The position numbers and the translations under genes are program-made. Positions 1 through 10,664 of a DNA stretch of 64,000 nt are shown here, piece after piece. The DNA is from Melampsora larici-populina 98AG31 (taxonomy: Eukaryota > Basidiomycota > Pucciniomycetes > Pucciniales > Melampsoraceae), in contig NW_006768768.1 of the NCBI RefSeq assembly GCF_000204055.1, positions 2,131,088-2,195,087 on the forward strand, in the 5' to 3' direction. Under the pieces are notes generated by a model. It did no database searches. It had not been told where the DNA came from and was given only the letters and a program-made list of their open reading frames with translations. Within the stretch, counting starts at the first letter, position 1, and each line of letters starts with the position of its first letter.

Positions 1-130
1 CATTATTGTCAATGTCGCACTCTGTAGGCAAAAATTCGGTTGCAGGTAGATCACTTTCCAGCGTGGTGGTGAGGGAAAGCACTGTGGGTAAGGCCTAGAA
101 TGTAAGTTCGATATGATTGACGTAAAATCA

Positions 131-1541
131 CTACAATTTAGCCTCGGAGTACAATTGCGAGTGCTGAAGGGCGGGGGAACGATACTTACCATAGGCTGTT
201 TGGTCGATGGAAGTGTAGTGGGAATAAGAGTAGGTGAAGGCTATCATATTAAAATTTTTAGTCACTGAGTTGTACACCTGAGCGCATATTAATGTGAGCT
301 GGCTCACCAAAGAGTCAGTGTCATGGGTATCCTCAGAGTCATAATCAACCAATCGTTCCAGATCTAAAGAAGAATATGGGGCGGCTGGAATCTTTGATGC
401 GTGTGTTTTGGGTTGAAGATGTGATGAATCGAGGCACTGAGGTAATATAAGGTAAGTCAGTTGAGAAGTTGAATAGCGGAGGCTGTGGGGCGGGGCTGAC
501 TGGTCCTGGTGAGATTACAACGTGTGTGTTACCAATGATGGGTTGATCTGAGACCTGATCTGCCTTGGAATCTAGACTGGGACTTGGATCGAGCGCAGGT
601 GTCAAATTAAGGGATGTTGTATCGAGATCAGTTGTTGTATCGGGAGCAGTTGTTGTATCGAGAGCTGGTGTACTTGGTTTGAGAGCTGGGGTTTTCTTGA
701 TGATTTTATTGTGTTTCTTCTTCATGACCAGGGGAGCTTTGTCTGTGCGCTGAGCAACAGGCTTGATAGCAATTCGAGATGAGAGTGATTGTTCAGCATT
801 GATTGTTGATGTTGTCTTGATCGCTGCCGATGACAAGGCAGAGTCTGTTGTTGATGCACAGGGGGTATTCAGCGGTAGGTTTGGGATGGTGGCGCTGTAC
901 TTCTGAAGTACTTCCTCGATTTCAGCAAGTGCTTGAGGCCGATGAACGTCTGAGATCTGAGATAATTTGTGCGAAATCTGGAGGACCGTATGTAAGCATT
1001 TGACTGGCCAATAGGAGCAAGTGAATAAACAAACCTGAGTTGATCGTTGTTTGATCTCAGTCATGCTCTCAGATAATGTTGCCTGATGTGTCTGGATGTG
1101 GATTGAAAGTGGTGCAATAAGCGTAAGATCATGAGGTTGGGAAGTTATAGATTGACTGACGGTTGCTCCAATTGGACCGTGGTTGTGTCCGGAGTGTTTG
1201 ATATGAATGACCCAACTGCCAACTGGTGGTAGCGATTGAGTGGAATTCTCCATTACAATTGCCTGGAGATGACTGGGAACACGGGGAGCAATGATCTCGG
1301 ACACAGTCAAGGAGAAAGGACAGTCGGTTTTGCGGGATGTGGAATGAATGGAAGGTTTCCGTCCTGATCGATGGCAGGTGTAGCGTACACTGGTGTCGTC
1401 TGAAGATCGAATTGTGATCTTGTATCCGTTTGCAACGGCGTGAGCTTGGAGCTTGTCATGAATATCGGATTGTGAGGAACCAATGAGGTTGAGTGGTGGC
1501 GGTTGAAGGCTGGGAACGGTGCTTGACAAAGTAGTTGGCAT
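131..1541 (-). CDS. FAR1/GCM-type zinc-binding protein without a visible transposase domain
   Basis: The main exon (1541 down to about 345) starts at an ATG and encodes ~398 residues. Residues ~35-135 look like the FAR1/WRKY-GCM1 zinc domain found at the N-terminus of MULE transposases: a CHRSGRKPS segment, a TDCPF segment, then a tryptophan followed by IKHSGHNHGP supplying two histidines. The middle is Ser/Thr/Pro-rich, with a short minisatellite (about 598-665) encoding DTTT-type repeats. A downstream exon in another frame (about 360 to 190, DYDSEDTHDTDSL) is suggested by an acceptor near 362 and a GTAAGT donor near 190, but the joining donor is unclear. No D-D-E core or SWIM finger follows inside the window, although the gene may continue beyond base 1. 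It could be a domesticated DNA-binding protein or the front end of a truncated MULE. Confidence 0.5.
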
Positions 1542-2450
1542 GATGCGGTATTGATGGTGGTCCTTGAAATTGATTGTTTGACTTATTCAACAATGGAGGA
1601 GTTGTAGTGAGGTGGGAGGAAGGTGTGTTATTGAGCTATTGGTCGGGTTATGTGAAAAGTGTAAAGATAATAAAGGGTGGTGGAGTTATGTTTTGGTTTG
1701 TGTATGTAGTAGTGTTATGTATACAGGGTGTTAGGATGTCGTGGTCATTTTTTTCAAGTGGGTGATGTTGAAGGGAGGTATAGTTCTGATTGGGGGGTGC
1801 GTGCATATAATTAAGATGGGTAGGTAATTACACAGGGGTAGGTTTGTCAATTGTGAGGTCAGAATATATAAGACCAGGTGGATTATTGTGTTGAGAGGGT
1901 GAGTATATGGAAGGGTGGTGTAGTGGTAATGAGGGGTGGTGTGTGTTGTGTAAGCGTGCGAGGCTGATGAGGGCCTCCCTAAGGGAAAAGTGGGACTTAG
2001 CCAAATTTGGAGGTCACCAGGATCCTTCTTAAGATGATGCATCATCTTGGCAGGGGGGATCGAACCCCATTGGGTCATACAGACGTCTGTATGGCCCAAT
2101 TGTATAGGGTACAAACATAACTGTACAGGTGTGAAATATTGTGTTTGAGTGGAGTTCAGGTCAAAGCTGATAGTATCTGGGCCAATCAAAAGGGTAAGGT
2201 AAGGGACCATGAAGGATGAGCTTGGTTCACGGTTTTGAAAAAATCTACAATTGGCTGATGAAGATTGATAGGAGACATACCCAGGCAAGTGTGTAGGTTA
2301 GGAAACAATTTAGTAGGATGATTGGATAGGGAGCAAACCATGAGAAAATCTCTGTAGCCCTTTTATATTTTTTGAAGACTGTCTGTGTTGCTGTCCATCC
2401 GACTTTTCATCAATATTGTGTCATTGAGCCCTATGTTGTGGTCTCTCATT
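1542..2450. other. Intergenic, G/T-rich on the plus strand, no supported gene
   Basis: Rich in GGTGTG and GGAGG runs (1600-1960). A 185-codon minus-strand frame (1731-2288) is Thr/His/Pro-rich without recognisable domains and is probably a composition artefact. The only structured item is the palindrome at 2069-2100. Confidence 0.4.
2069..2100. repeat. 32-bp near-perfect palindrome
   Basis: The sequence reads the same on both strands except for one mismatched pair (GGGTCATA against TATGGCCC), centred on ACGT. It could extrude as a cruciform. No function can be assigned. Confidence 0.7.
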
Positions 2451-3804
2451 GTGTAAATCCATTGGTGTTTGGAGTCTCCCTGGGATTTACATAAGAAGTT
2501 TCATTGTCTGTGGACTGCACAGTGGAATGACATCACTGCTGCTACAACAATCAAACACTTATGTACATGTATTGGTCAACTTGTTTGCAATCAAGATTAT
2601 CAGGTCTTGGGTGTGATGAGAGACTAGTCTCCGCTTGTTTCACTTTTTGGTGTGCATGGATTCATTTTTTTATTGCGGAGAAGCTCATTTTTGCGTAACA
2701 AGTATGCGCCTTGATGCTTGACCACCCACTTTTCGCTTTCTGCTTGGATTGTGTGAATTGATTGGTGTCTGGAGGCTCCTTTGCTTCACATAACAAGTTT
2801 CATGGTCCATGGAATGCACAGAGGAATGCAATGCAAAACAACTTCATTATTTATTGTGGCACCAGTGATCAGATTTCTGGTAACAGTAATCATTTTTTTG
2901 TCTATTGATGTAAATTGATTGGTGTTTGGAGTCTTCCTTGGCTTTACATAAAAAGTTTCATGGTCTGTGGAATGCACAGAGGAATGAAATCATTGTCACT
3001 ACAACAATCAAACACTTATGTACATGTATTGATCAACTTGTTTGCAATCAAGATTATCAGGTCTTGGGTGTGGTGAGAGACTAGTCTCCGCTTGTTTCAC
3101 TTTTTGGTGTGCATGGATTCATTTTTTTATTGTGGAGAAGCTCATTTTTGTGTAACAAGTATGCACTTTGATGCTTGACCACCTGCTTCTTTCTTTCTCG
3201 GATTGTGTGAACTGATTGGTGTTTGGAGGCTCCTTTGCTTCACATAACAAGTGTCATGGTCCATGGAATGCAGATGAATGAAATGTAAAATGACTGCATT
3301 ATTATTGTGGCACCAGTGATCAGATTTCTGGTAACAGTAATCATCTTGTTGTCCATTGATGTAAATTGATTGGTGTTTGGAGTCTTCCTTGGCTTTACAT
3401 AGAAAGTTTCATAGTCTATGGAATGCACAGAGGAATGAAATCACTTTCACTACAACAACCAAACACTTATGTACATGCATTGTTCAACTTATTTGCAATC
3501 AAGATTATCAGGTCTTGGGTGTGATGAGAGACTAGTCTCCGCTTGTTTCACTTTTTGGTGTGCATGGATTCATTTTTTTATTGTGCAGAATCTCACACTT
3601 GCCTAACAAGTGTGCGCTTTGATGCTTGACCACCTGCTTTTTGCTTTCTGCTTGGCCTGTGTGAATTGATTGGTGTTTTGAGGCTCCTTTGCTTCACGTA
3701 ACAAGTGTCATGCTCCATGGAATGTACAGAGGAATGAAATGTTAAATGACTGCATTATTATTGTGGCATCAGTGATCAGATTTCTGGTAACAGTAATCAT
3801 TTTT
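2451..3804. repeat. Tandem repeat, unit ~451-458 bp, about three copies
   Basis: The landmark ACAACAATCAAACACTTATG recurs at 2543, 3001 and (one change) 3452, giving spacings of 458 and 451 bp. Each unit contains two related half-units beginning GATTGGTGTYTGGAG and followed by TTCATGGTC...GGAATGCACAGAGGAATG. Two homologous minus-strand frames of 62-63 codons (2786-2977 and 3240-3428) arise only because the repeat is tandem; coding is not supported. The third copy is cut by a TIR element at about 3805. Confidence 0.85.
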
Positions 3805-4558
3805 TTGTCCATTGATTGGGAGGCAGGAGACATATTTTCTGTTTTGCTGAATTTTCAAGGGCCAATTCACTATATCCCCACCCTATGCACAAATGGTCAT
3901 GCTTGTCTTGGCTACATATAACCGCTCTATCAAGATCCATGTAGTCCACATGAGGGGTAGAAGGCAAGCAAGAAGGAGAGCAAAAAGGTTCCAGTATTGC
4001 CTCCTCAATCTGACATATTTTTGGCAAAGGAATGTTGAGATAATCTTATATCTTACCTTCAATCATTGTGAATGTGATTCCTTTTGAAATTCTGTTGATC
4101 AATTTTGCACATGTTTGTTTGATAGATACAAAGATTACAAAGGTGTAAATGTATGTGATGAATGTGAGAGAAATGAAACAGTATCTACATGGTTGAACAA
4201 GGTTTGGCTACAGGAAAGGGTGGTAGGAATTGCCCACTTGGTTTTGTTGAGACTCATCAAAAACATAAAGCAATGGCATTTGCATAATTGGGTGTATGAT
4301 GTGGTTTGATTCAGCTTTAATGACTGCCATTCACATTTTCATCAAAAACAAAAAGCATATAAGTAAAGAAGTTGATCCAACATGGTATCACACGTCATTT
4401 CATATTTACTCAACAGCTCATGGATTGTGAAATGGTAACATCATCTAGTGGGTGTCAAAAAACATTGTATGCATTTGAATGGTGGGGATATGGTAAATTG
4501 ACCCTTGAAAATTCAGCAAAAAAGAAAATATGTCCCCTGCCTCTCAATTAATAGACAA
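3805..4558. mobile_element. Non-autonomous DNA element with ~75-bp terminal inverted repeats
   Basis: The left end (from TTGTCCATTGATTGGGAGG at 3805) matches the reverse complement of the right end (to about 4558) for roughly 75 bp, including GGCAGGRGACATATTTTC, GCTGAATTTTCAAGGG and ATATCCCCACC. The ~600 bp interior has no convincing ORF. A target duplication could not be defined because the left end abuts the tandem array, whose unit carries similar sequence (TTGTCYATTGATG). The superfamily is unknown. Confidence 0.75.
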
Positions 4559-4845
4559 CAAGATGGATTGTGATCCAAAAGTTCAAAAGCAGAGTGGGAA
4601 TTACCAGGCCACAACCAATCAACCATTAGATCTTGAATGAAATGGTTGTATTGCCCTTCAGTTGTGGTCAAGTTGATAGTTTGTCTTCTTTCCTAGCATA
4701 CCCAATCTCCTTGGCTTGATTTAAATATGGGGGTTTGTTTCCTTTGTTTACGGTTCAATAAAAGGTGTTCTGATGTACCACCAGCATTCAAATGAAAGCT
4801 TGTGTCATGCTTTATTTGTGGTCAAATCAAAGGCCTGTTTAGTTT

Positions 4846-5640
4846 ATGCACCAGCGTACCATGACCAAGTCTCTTTCTATCCAAGATTCACCTTCACTTA
4901 CTTCTGATGATATAAGAAATGCATATAAAAAAGCATCACTCTTACCTCATCCAGATCAAAAATCAAATCTCACAGAGTCAAACAAATTTCAAGCAACAGT
5001 TGAGCAAAACCCACCCTCAAAATTTCTTTTCTAATCAAGGTTTTATCTTTAATCTGTGTTGTTTTTGTGGTTTTGCATAGTTTGAAATTCAGAGTGCCTG
5101 ATTCTTGTTATTTTGCATCAGATTCAAAATGGCAAAAAGAACACAATATTTTGAGGAATGAGTATTTAAAAACCAATTTATTTCAAAACAAAACTCAAAA
5201 AGAACAAACCAATCCAAATCCTTCATTTTTCAATTGAATCTTTCATACTTCTAGTACAAATCCACCAACTCAATCAAAAGAAGAGACCCTTTGACATGAT
5301 CCAAACCAAACGTTTTCATCAATCTGTAAGTAACTTTCCCTAACCTCCTCAATCTTCACCAAAAGATCTGATGTCTTGATTTGATTCAGTTGAAGCTATA
5401 TTAAAACCAGAAGTCAAAAAATTCACACCATTATGGAAATATTTAGGAGCAGCTTTGGGTGCTACATTAGGATTTATAGTAGGATCTATACCAGGTTCAG
5501 TTATTGGATTGTTTGCAGGAGGTCAATTAGGTTTGATTTGAGATGCTAAAGGGAAATCAGGTTTGGCTGTCTTTTTATAACTTGATTTGATTCAAAAAGC
5601 TACAATCCTTGAAGGTTTAGCTATCAAAGTCTTGGTCATG
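4846..5640 (+). pseudogene. J-domain (DnaJ) glycine-zipper protein relic
   Basis: An ATG-led frame (4846 or 4861) encodes a J-domain start: a helix with SDDIRNAYKKASLL followed by the HPD motif (codons 4948-4956). Later segments match the C-terminal part of fungal J-domain proteins with a glycine-rich hydrophobic stretch: FEAILKPEV, then WKYLGAALGATLGFIVGS, then DAKGKSGLAVF. A clean intron (5326-5389, GTAAGT...TTCAG) joins SSI and FEAILKPEV in frame. The reading frame is broken by several stops, including TGA at 5539 where the family has arginine and TAA at 5578 where glutamine would fit. Both are single C-to-T changes. The end of the J-domain (about 5034-5160) is also degraded. The identification is from motif memory; the exact orthologue is unknown. 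Confidence 0.65.
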
Positions 5641-5692
5641 CTTTATCTTAAAGTCTCTTGTTTCCATGACTTGTCTACATTCTCAAAATGCA

Positions 5693-5800
5693 ATGTAGGC
5701 ACCCAAAAATTACACCTATGTCCTTTTTGGGAATGTAGGCGCTATCTTTGAGCGCCTAAATTGAATTTCCTATGTAGGCGCTCAAACATAGTGCCTACAT
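5693..5800. mobile_element. 108-bp fold-back MITE-like element
   Basis: Begins ATGTAGGCACC and ends GTGCCTACAT, so the termini are inverted copies. Inside are two further GTAGGCGCT/AGCGCC hairpins. It is too short to encode anything. Confidence 0.55.
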
Positions 5801-6432
5801 TTCAAATCAGACATGGAGGCTCTTGACGAATCAATTGGATGCAAAGTTATGAAAGGTATGCAACAAATAGACAATTTTGGGGAGAACAATTGTGGAGCGA
5901 TATGTGATGACATGTTTAAAGTCATCAGGGGGGAAACATGACTGATAAATTTGCAAGAAGTGCAATTGTGAACAGTCAAGTGTATCACAATGTACTCATA
6001 TCCCTCAAGCAACAGCCAATTTGGTGAAGCTGTGTCAGATAAGAGGAAGCAGCTCCAGATTTTGTCTCCAGGGTTCTAAAATTCCATGGTTCCCTTGGTA
6101 CATGATCAAGACCCAACTGGAGAGCCATTGGATTTGGAGTGAAAAGAAGGAGATCTAATTTATATTGGTATGCAGGAAGAGCAAGCAATGGAGCGAGGTA
6201 TGTGAGGAAGTTGAAAAGAACTTTTAAATCAGGGGAGGCCACTTTGTTGATGAAAAGTGTTTCTTGCTGAAGATATGTTCAACACAAGCCTATCATCATA
6301 TTTGCAAGTTCAACACTTTTACAAGACCCCAGAGCAAGATGCACAATCTCAGGTGTATCTTTCCGCTTTGTTTATGGAGCCCTTGAGCAATTGATCTGCT
6401 TCAGATGTAAACCCATATTCAGTTACCGTATA
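5801..6432. other. Intergenic, no supported gene
   Basis: Two minus-strand frames (5782-6012 and 5985-6242; 76 and 85 codons) have no recognisable domains or clear splice logic. Nothing else stands out. Confidence 0.3.
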
Positions 6433-6589
6433 CAGTCAACTCCCTCTAATTACATACAGCTTGGCAGGTGGTTTTTCTTGCACTTATAGACCTCATTTTG
6501 GCTGGAAAACCCCTTTTTGGCAGCAAAAAATCCTATGCACATGTAGAATTATTCACTTACAGGAATATCAGCTTAGAGGGAGTTGGTTT
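6433..6589. mobile_element. pogo-like MITE, ~157 bp
   Basis: The left end reads TA then CAGTCAACTCCCTCTAAT. The right end carries TTAGAGGGAGTTG (6573-6585), the inverse of CAACTCCCTCTAA (6437-6449). The TA-CAGT start is typical of pogo/Fot1-type termini. The right outermost bases are decayed, so the TA duplication is not confirmed. Confidence 0.55.
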
Positions 6590-6923
6590 GCTTTGTTTTT
6601 ATATCCCTTCTTGAACTAGCTAGCATGATCTGATGTTCAAATCTCTTGTGTGTTATACTGCAGCTCAGTTACATTCATGATACTTTTCTCCAGTTCATTG
6701 AGCCTGAGATCTGTCTCTCATGATAAGAGAGGGTGCTTCAGAATTTTTTGCTTGTAACATAATGCAAAATAAACAAAATTGACAATTGTCAACAGGGCCT
6801 AATGTAGACAAAAAGATGAAGCAAGAAATCATAGAGCAAATCTCATTTAATAGGTATCTCCTCTGATAGGGATGCAGTGAATAAACCAAATTCATTCATC
6901 TTATTTCCAGTTAACGCATGCAA
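6590..6923. other. Intergenic, no feature seen
   Basis: A 66-codon minus-strand frame (6695-6895) lacks any recognisable feature. The segment may contain 3' sequence of the gene that ends at 6924. Confidence 0.3.
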
Positions 6924-7814
6924 TCACATCAGAACATGTGCCGCTTCTTTCCACCAATCCCCAAGACTGATAGATGAGACCAAGAGCATCTCAAACAGGC
7001 GATTCGATCAAAATTGGTGAAAAGGTCAAAAAAGAAAGATGACCTTGACTGACGACGAGGCTACTTGGATTTGTTTACCTGTAACATTTCGTGCATGCTA
7101 TTGAGGGTGATAAAAACGGCTCAGAGACTAGATAATTGATACAAGATTGGGTGGATAGTGAAAGAGTAAGATGACTTACTCGGGCCAGGTATCGTCCCGC
7201 GTTGATAATCGCATCGGTATCCGACCGGGGGACCTCCTGATGGCCTGGGCACAGTGCAAGCTGTGAAGAGGAAAGAATAAAACCACAAATCAATGACCAA
7301 GTTTTGAACTTATCGGGCGCATCTGGATGACAAAACGAAAGGATTGCGCGGAAAACTAACTGTAATCACTGGTGTCCCAGGCGTATTCTGGACATGGTAC
7401 GGTCCTCTCATATGTACCGGCATGACAAGCCAACATAGGACGTTCTAAGGCAAAATAAAGTATCAGTTTGAGAAAGAATTAGGTGTACCAAACATTGAAA
7501 TGTCGATGATGAAAGCGGAAAGTCGATGCCTACTTTCGGTGCATTGGTCACATTCATAAGCCCTAGAATCATCACCCATGCAGTCTTTTTTGGAAGGCAA
7601 AGAAAGAGTTAGAAACACATTTTGTTTGCAAGAAAACCGTTTGATCATTCGACTCACGATTTTTTCCTCGTGGTCCCAATCTATATTGGAGGGTACATTT
7701 AACTTCACCCATATATTCGCCGACACCTCCCGAACACAAGCCAAAATCTAATCGTGTGACACAGATGCCAATGAAGATGATGAAAAGTTTATGACAAGAT
7801 AGGAAGGATAACAT
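6924..7814 (-). CDS. Small secreted cysteine-rich protein with Y-x-C motifs (candidate effector), six exons
   Basis: Reconstructed exons (minus): 7814-7658, 7584-7534, 7444-7361, 7260-7180, 7097-7079, 6966-6924. All introns are GT-AG (73, 89, 100, 82 and 112 bp), and the joined frame is open for 144 residues to a TGA. The ATG at 7814 (GCCATG context) starts a signal-peptide-like segment with hydrophobic core LFIIFIGICV. About 120 residues follow with 11 cysteines, including CDQC and CTKC pairs and three Y-x-C motifs (YEC, YTC, YRC). Y-x-C in small secreted proteins is a described hallmark of candidate effectors in powdery mildews and rusts. Exons 2-4 are symmetrical phase-1 modules (51, 84 and 81 nt). 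A 5' UTR intron is possible (GGTAAG near 8010). The role in the host is inferred only; expression data would be needed to confirm the exons. Confidence 0.7.
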
Positions 7815-8237
7815 GGCAATATATGACAATAAAGGCAAGAGTGAATGGGCAGATGAGGCGATACTTGGATACGAATTGTAAAATGGAGAAGAGTTTTGCA
7901 GTTAAACGAGAAATAAGCTGAAATAAGCTGCTTCAAATGGATTGGATGGATTGATCTTGGTTGAGAAAAGAAATGATTTTGAATGTACACGGAGAAAGTC
8001 AAACAACTTACCTCAAGAGTCAAGAGTCAACATGATGACTTTTTATAGCTTTTGATACAGTCGATCTCAGAAATGTTGGAAAAAGCCAACATTTCGAGGT
8101 GAGGTCGGGGTCCGTGCGCGGAGCGGTGACACAGAGATGATGTGACATGAGGTGACTTTTTCCTTCGAAAAAGTCATGGCACATGTCGCTTTGATTTTCA
8201 CTAACCTCCACTCGACAGCTTCCATCGAAAGGTCATC

Positions 8238-9523
8238 ATGGGCACCCCATTTTTCTCGATTCCCCCCAATCGGTCCCCTCCATCGAATCCTACCCCCGTT
8301 CCTCAGCTCCAGATCACCATCCCTAACCGTCAAAACATGGGTTTTCAGCACTATTCCGAAGACATCAAGTCGTTAGCCATCCAAATGGTCATGGATGGTC
8401 ATAGTCATTCGCATATCAACCGAACGCTTCGAACCAAGATTTCCTACAACTCCTTTGCCCGATGGAAGGCCTTGTATATCCGAACAAACCGAGTCGTAGC
8501 AGATCCAGCTACTTACAAACAAAGAGGCCAACCTCATGTCCTATCCGATGATCATCTGATGGTCTTGAAAGACATCATTACACATTCACCTGCCTTGTAC
8601 CTCGATGAGATTCAACAACGTCTCAATCAAATCACCGGCCTAGATGTTTCCAGAGCAACTGTTTCACGTGAGCTCAAGCGCCGACTCGGATTATTTCTGC
8701 TTGTAACTTGTGGTGTTCATCAAAAACAGTCGCTGGAAGAACGTGTCAGGTTTGTAAAACGTATTGCAAATATTCCGGCGGAATACCTAGTTTTCATTGG
8801 TAAGTCTTCCAATATCTTTCATTATATTTGATTTTCTGGACACGTACACTTACATGATCACTGATGTAACTGATTATCTTTATGTTACACTCGATCAGAC
8901 GAATCGGGTGTTGTCGGTCGAGATGCCACGAGAAAGAAGAGCTGGGCTCCTACTGGGACTCGTACAGTCCGGGAAACCCGCTACCAAGAAAACGACCATT
9001 GGACCATTCTTCCGGCCGTTTGCGAGGCCGGAATGATCGCGGGGACAGTGGTTAAAGGACCAGTGGAGCGTGTGCATGTGGAGCTGTTCTTAGCTCGGAA
9101 ACTGGTCAGATTGGTTCTTCTCTGAAGCCCTGGTGAATGAAAAATTGATGATGCTCTCCCTCTCGAGAGCAGCAGCTCCCAGTGATGAATTCTTACCCCG
9201 GCCCTAATTTGGTTCTGATCTTGGACAACGCCAAAATTCATCATGGAGGAAAAATCGAGGCCTTATGCAAAGAGAAAGGAATCTTATTAATATATCTGCC
9301 TGCGTACTCACCTGACCTTAACCCTATCAAAAAAGCATTCAACTGCATGAAGAAGCGTCTGCAACGAGAGCAACGCTGGCGGTTCGAGAACGACAAGTGC
9401 AGTTATATCCTAGGGGTGGCCGGCAGAGTGATCACCAGGAGGCTTATGCAGCCGCTCATTGTTTCGAGCGGCTATGTGACCCAGTTTTATTGGTACCGTT
9501 ATAATCTACAGTTTCCTGAATAG
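8238..9523 (+). pseudogene. Tc1/mariner-type (IS630 superfamily) transposase, inactivated
   Basis: Exon 1 (8238-8799) encodes an N-terminal helix-turn-helix region (HYSEDIKSLAIQMV... and SRATVSRELKRRLG). An intron (8800-8898, GTAAGT...CAG) splits the first catalytic Asp codon, giving FIDESG as in this family. The frame then runs through RKKSWAPTGTRT and WTILPAVCEAG, but is lost at about 9120-9180 (stops and frame change). It resumes at 9182 with MNSYPGPNLVLILDNAKIHHG (second Asp) and YSPDLNPI. The third acidic residue normally following NPI is Lys (AAA at 9329-9331), a G-to-A change from Glu. The element is therefore dead twice over. Possible termini are CAGTCGATCTC near 8058 and GGTCGACTG near 9583, but the match is too short to be sure. 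Confidence 0.8.
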
Positions 9524-10664
9524 AAAGGCCCAGGTAAGCCTTGTTTGATTTTTGACTTGTTTTCACCCAAAGGTCGACTGGGAGTTTTGATTTTGGTTGT
9601 CCTTTTTTTCACCGTTTGTGAATATTAGAATATTTCGATTATATGAGTGCCAAAATAAAAAAAAGTTGGTTAAATTGGATTGATTTTTTGAATCACATAA
9701 CCTATGTTAGATAGAAATTAAACAACCAAATATATACAAATTTGTTTTTGTTTTCAAATAAAATATAATCGCTTTCCTCAGTGAAAGCGAAAAGATAGTT
9801 TTGTTTGTGAACTATCTTTTTCATCATTATTCAAAAAATTTAATGGTTAAGAATTATCCTATTTGTTGGTTATCTTAATTGTGTATTTCATTTTCCAAAC
9901 AAAAAAAAAGTATTTTCCTATTCCCAAAATCTTAGTTCCCAAAGTGAACTAATGTGTTCGCTTTTGGATGAACTTTCAAATTATCCTAAAGTGAACAACA
10001 AAAAAAATTAATCATTGTGTTTCCATAATCTTTTGTCTTCGAAGGTTTGACCCAAGTTTGTTTTGCGAAAAGAAAAAAAAGGTGTATGTTTTCTTGTTTG
10101 AAGCAATAAAAGACTTATTGCTTCGGTTTCGCGTTTTGAAGCTTGGATCTCGGATAACCAATGTAACATACTCCGAATTGCCTTTTGAAAATATCATCTT
10201 GATATTTTCAAAAGGTATCAAGTCGATATTTTATTATGTGAGATATTTGGAAGTTTTTGGTCGCTTTATCTTGTGGGACAAGATGATTCGATCATGTGGT
10301 AGCACACTTCAAACTTTGCAATTTCATTTCAAATACACTTCTTTGAAGATAATATCATCAATCGACAAATACCTACGTGTTTTGGGTAATATAAAGAGGG
10401 AGACAACTCCTATGGAAATAACAACGGAAATAAACCCCTTTTGTAGGTGTATCATTCGCAGGAAAATAATGAAGATAAATAAAAATCCGGAGGGTTTATC
10501 GCAAGAAAAAAAAAGTAACCTCTCCAGGGCACAGACCACCTTGTTTGAGTTATCTAAGATAAAGAGAAAATCCCATAACCAACCGTCGAATTTTTCGAGT
10601 TTGAAGACATGTCACATTTTTGTAGAAACAAGATCAATTGATAACAATCAGCCGGGTCGAGACG
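9524..10664. other. AT-rich intergenic stretch with hairpins, no supported gene
   Basis: The longest plus-strand frame (10058-10672) begins with TTG, is Lys/Ile-rich and has no recognisable domain. The stretch contains the hairpin cluster at 9769-10284. Confidence 0.4.
9769..10284. repeat. Cluster of six perfect short stem-loops
   Basis: Perfect inverted repeats with small loops: 9769-9790 (TCGCTTTC stem), 9790-9820 (11-bp AAAAGATAGTT stem), 9932-9952 (TTAGTTC), 10100-10124 (GAAGCAATAA), 10181-10215 (16-bp CCTTTTGAAAATATCA, 3-nt loop) and 10268-10284 (ATCTTGT). The stems are unrelated to each other in sequence. Confidence 0.8.

Noticed and set aside
2040..2110. T-arm-like GGGGTTCGATCCCC on the minus strand, suggesting a tRNA
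   Set aside because: No matching acceptor stem, D-arm or A box upstream; the adjoining sequence is a long palindrome.
1731..2288. 185-codon minus-strand ORF
   Set aside because: Biased composition (Thr/His/Pro), no domain, and it runs through the palindrome.
2786..3428. Two homologous small minus-strand ORFs
   Set aside because: They are copies of the tandem repeat unit and stay open by chance.
8055..9583. Full mariner element with terminal repeats
   Set aside because: Only a 7-8 bp inverse match (CAGTCGA and TCGACTG) and no TA on the right; the ends are not supported.
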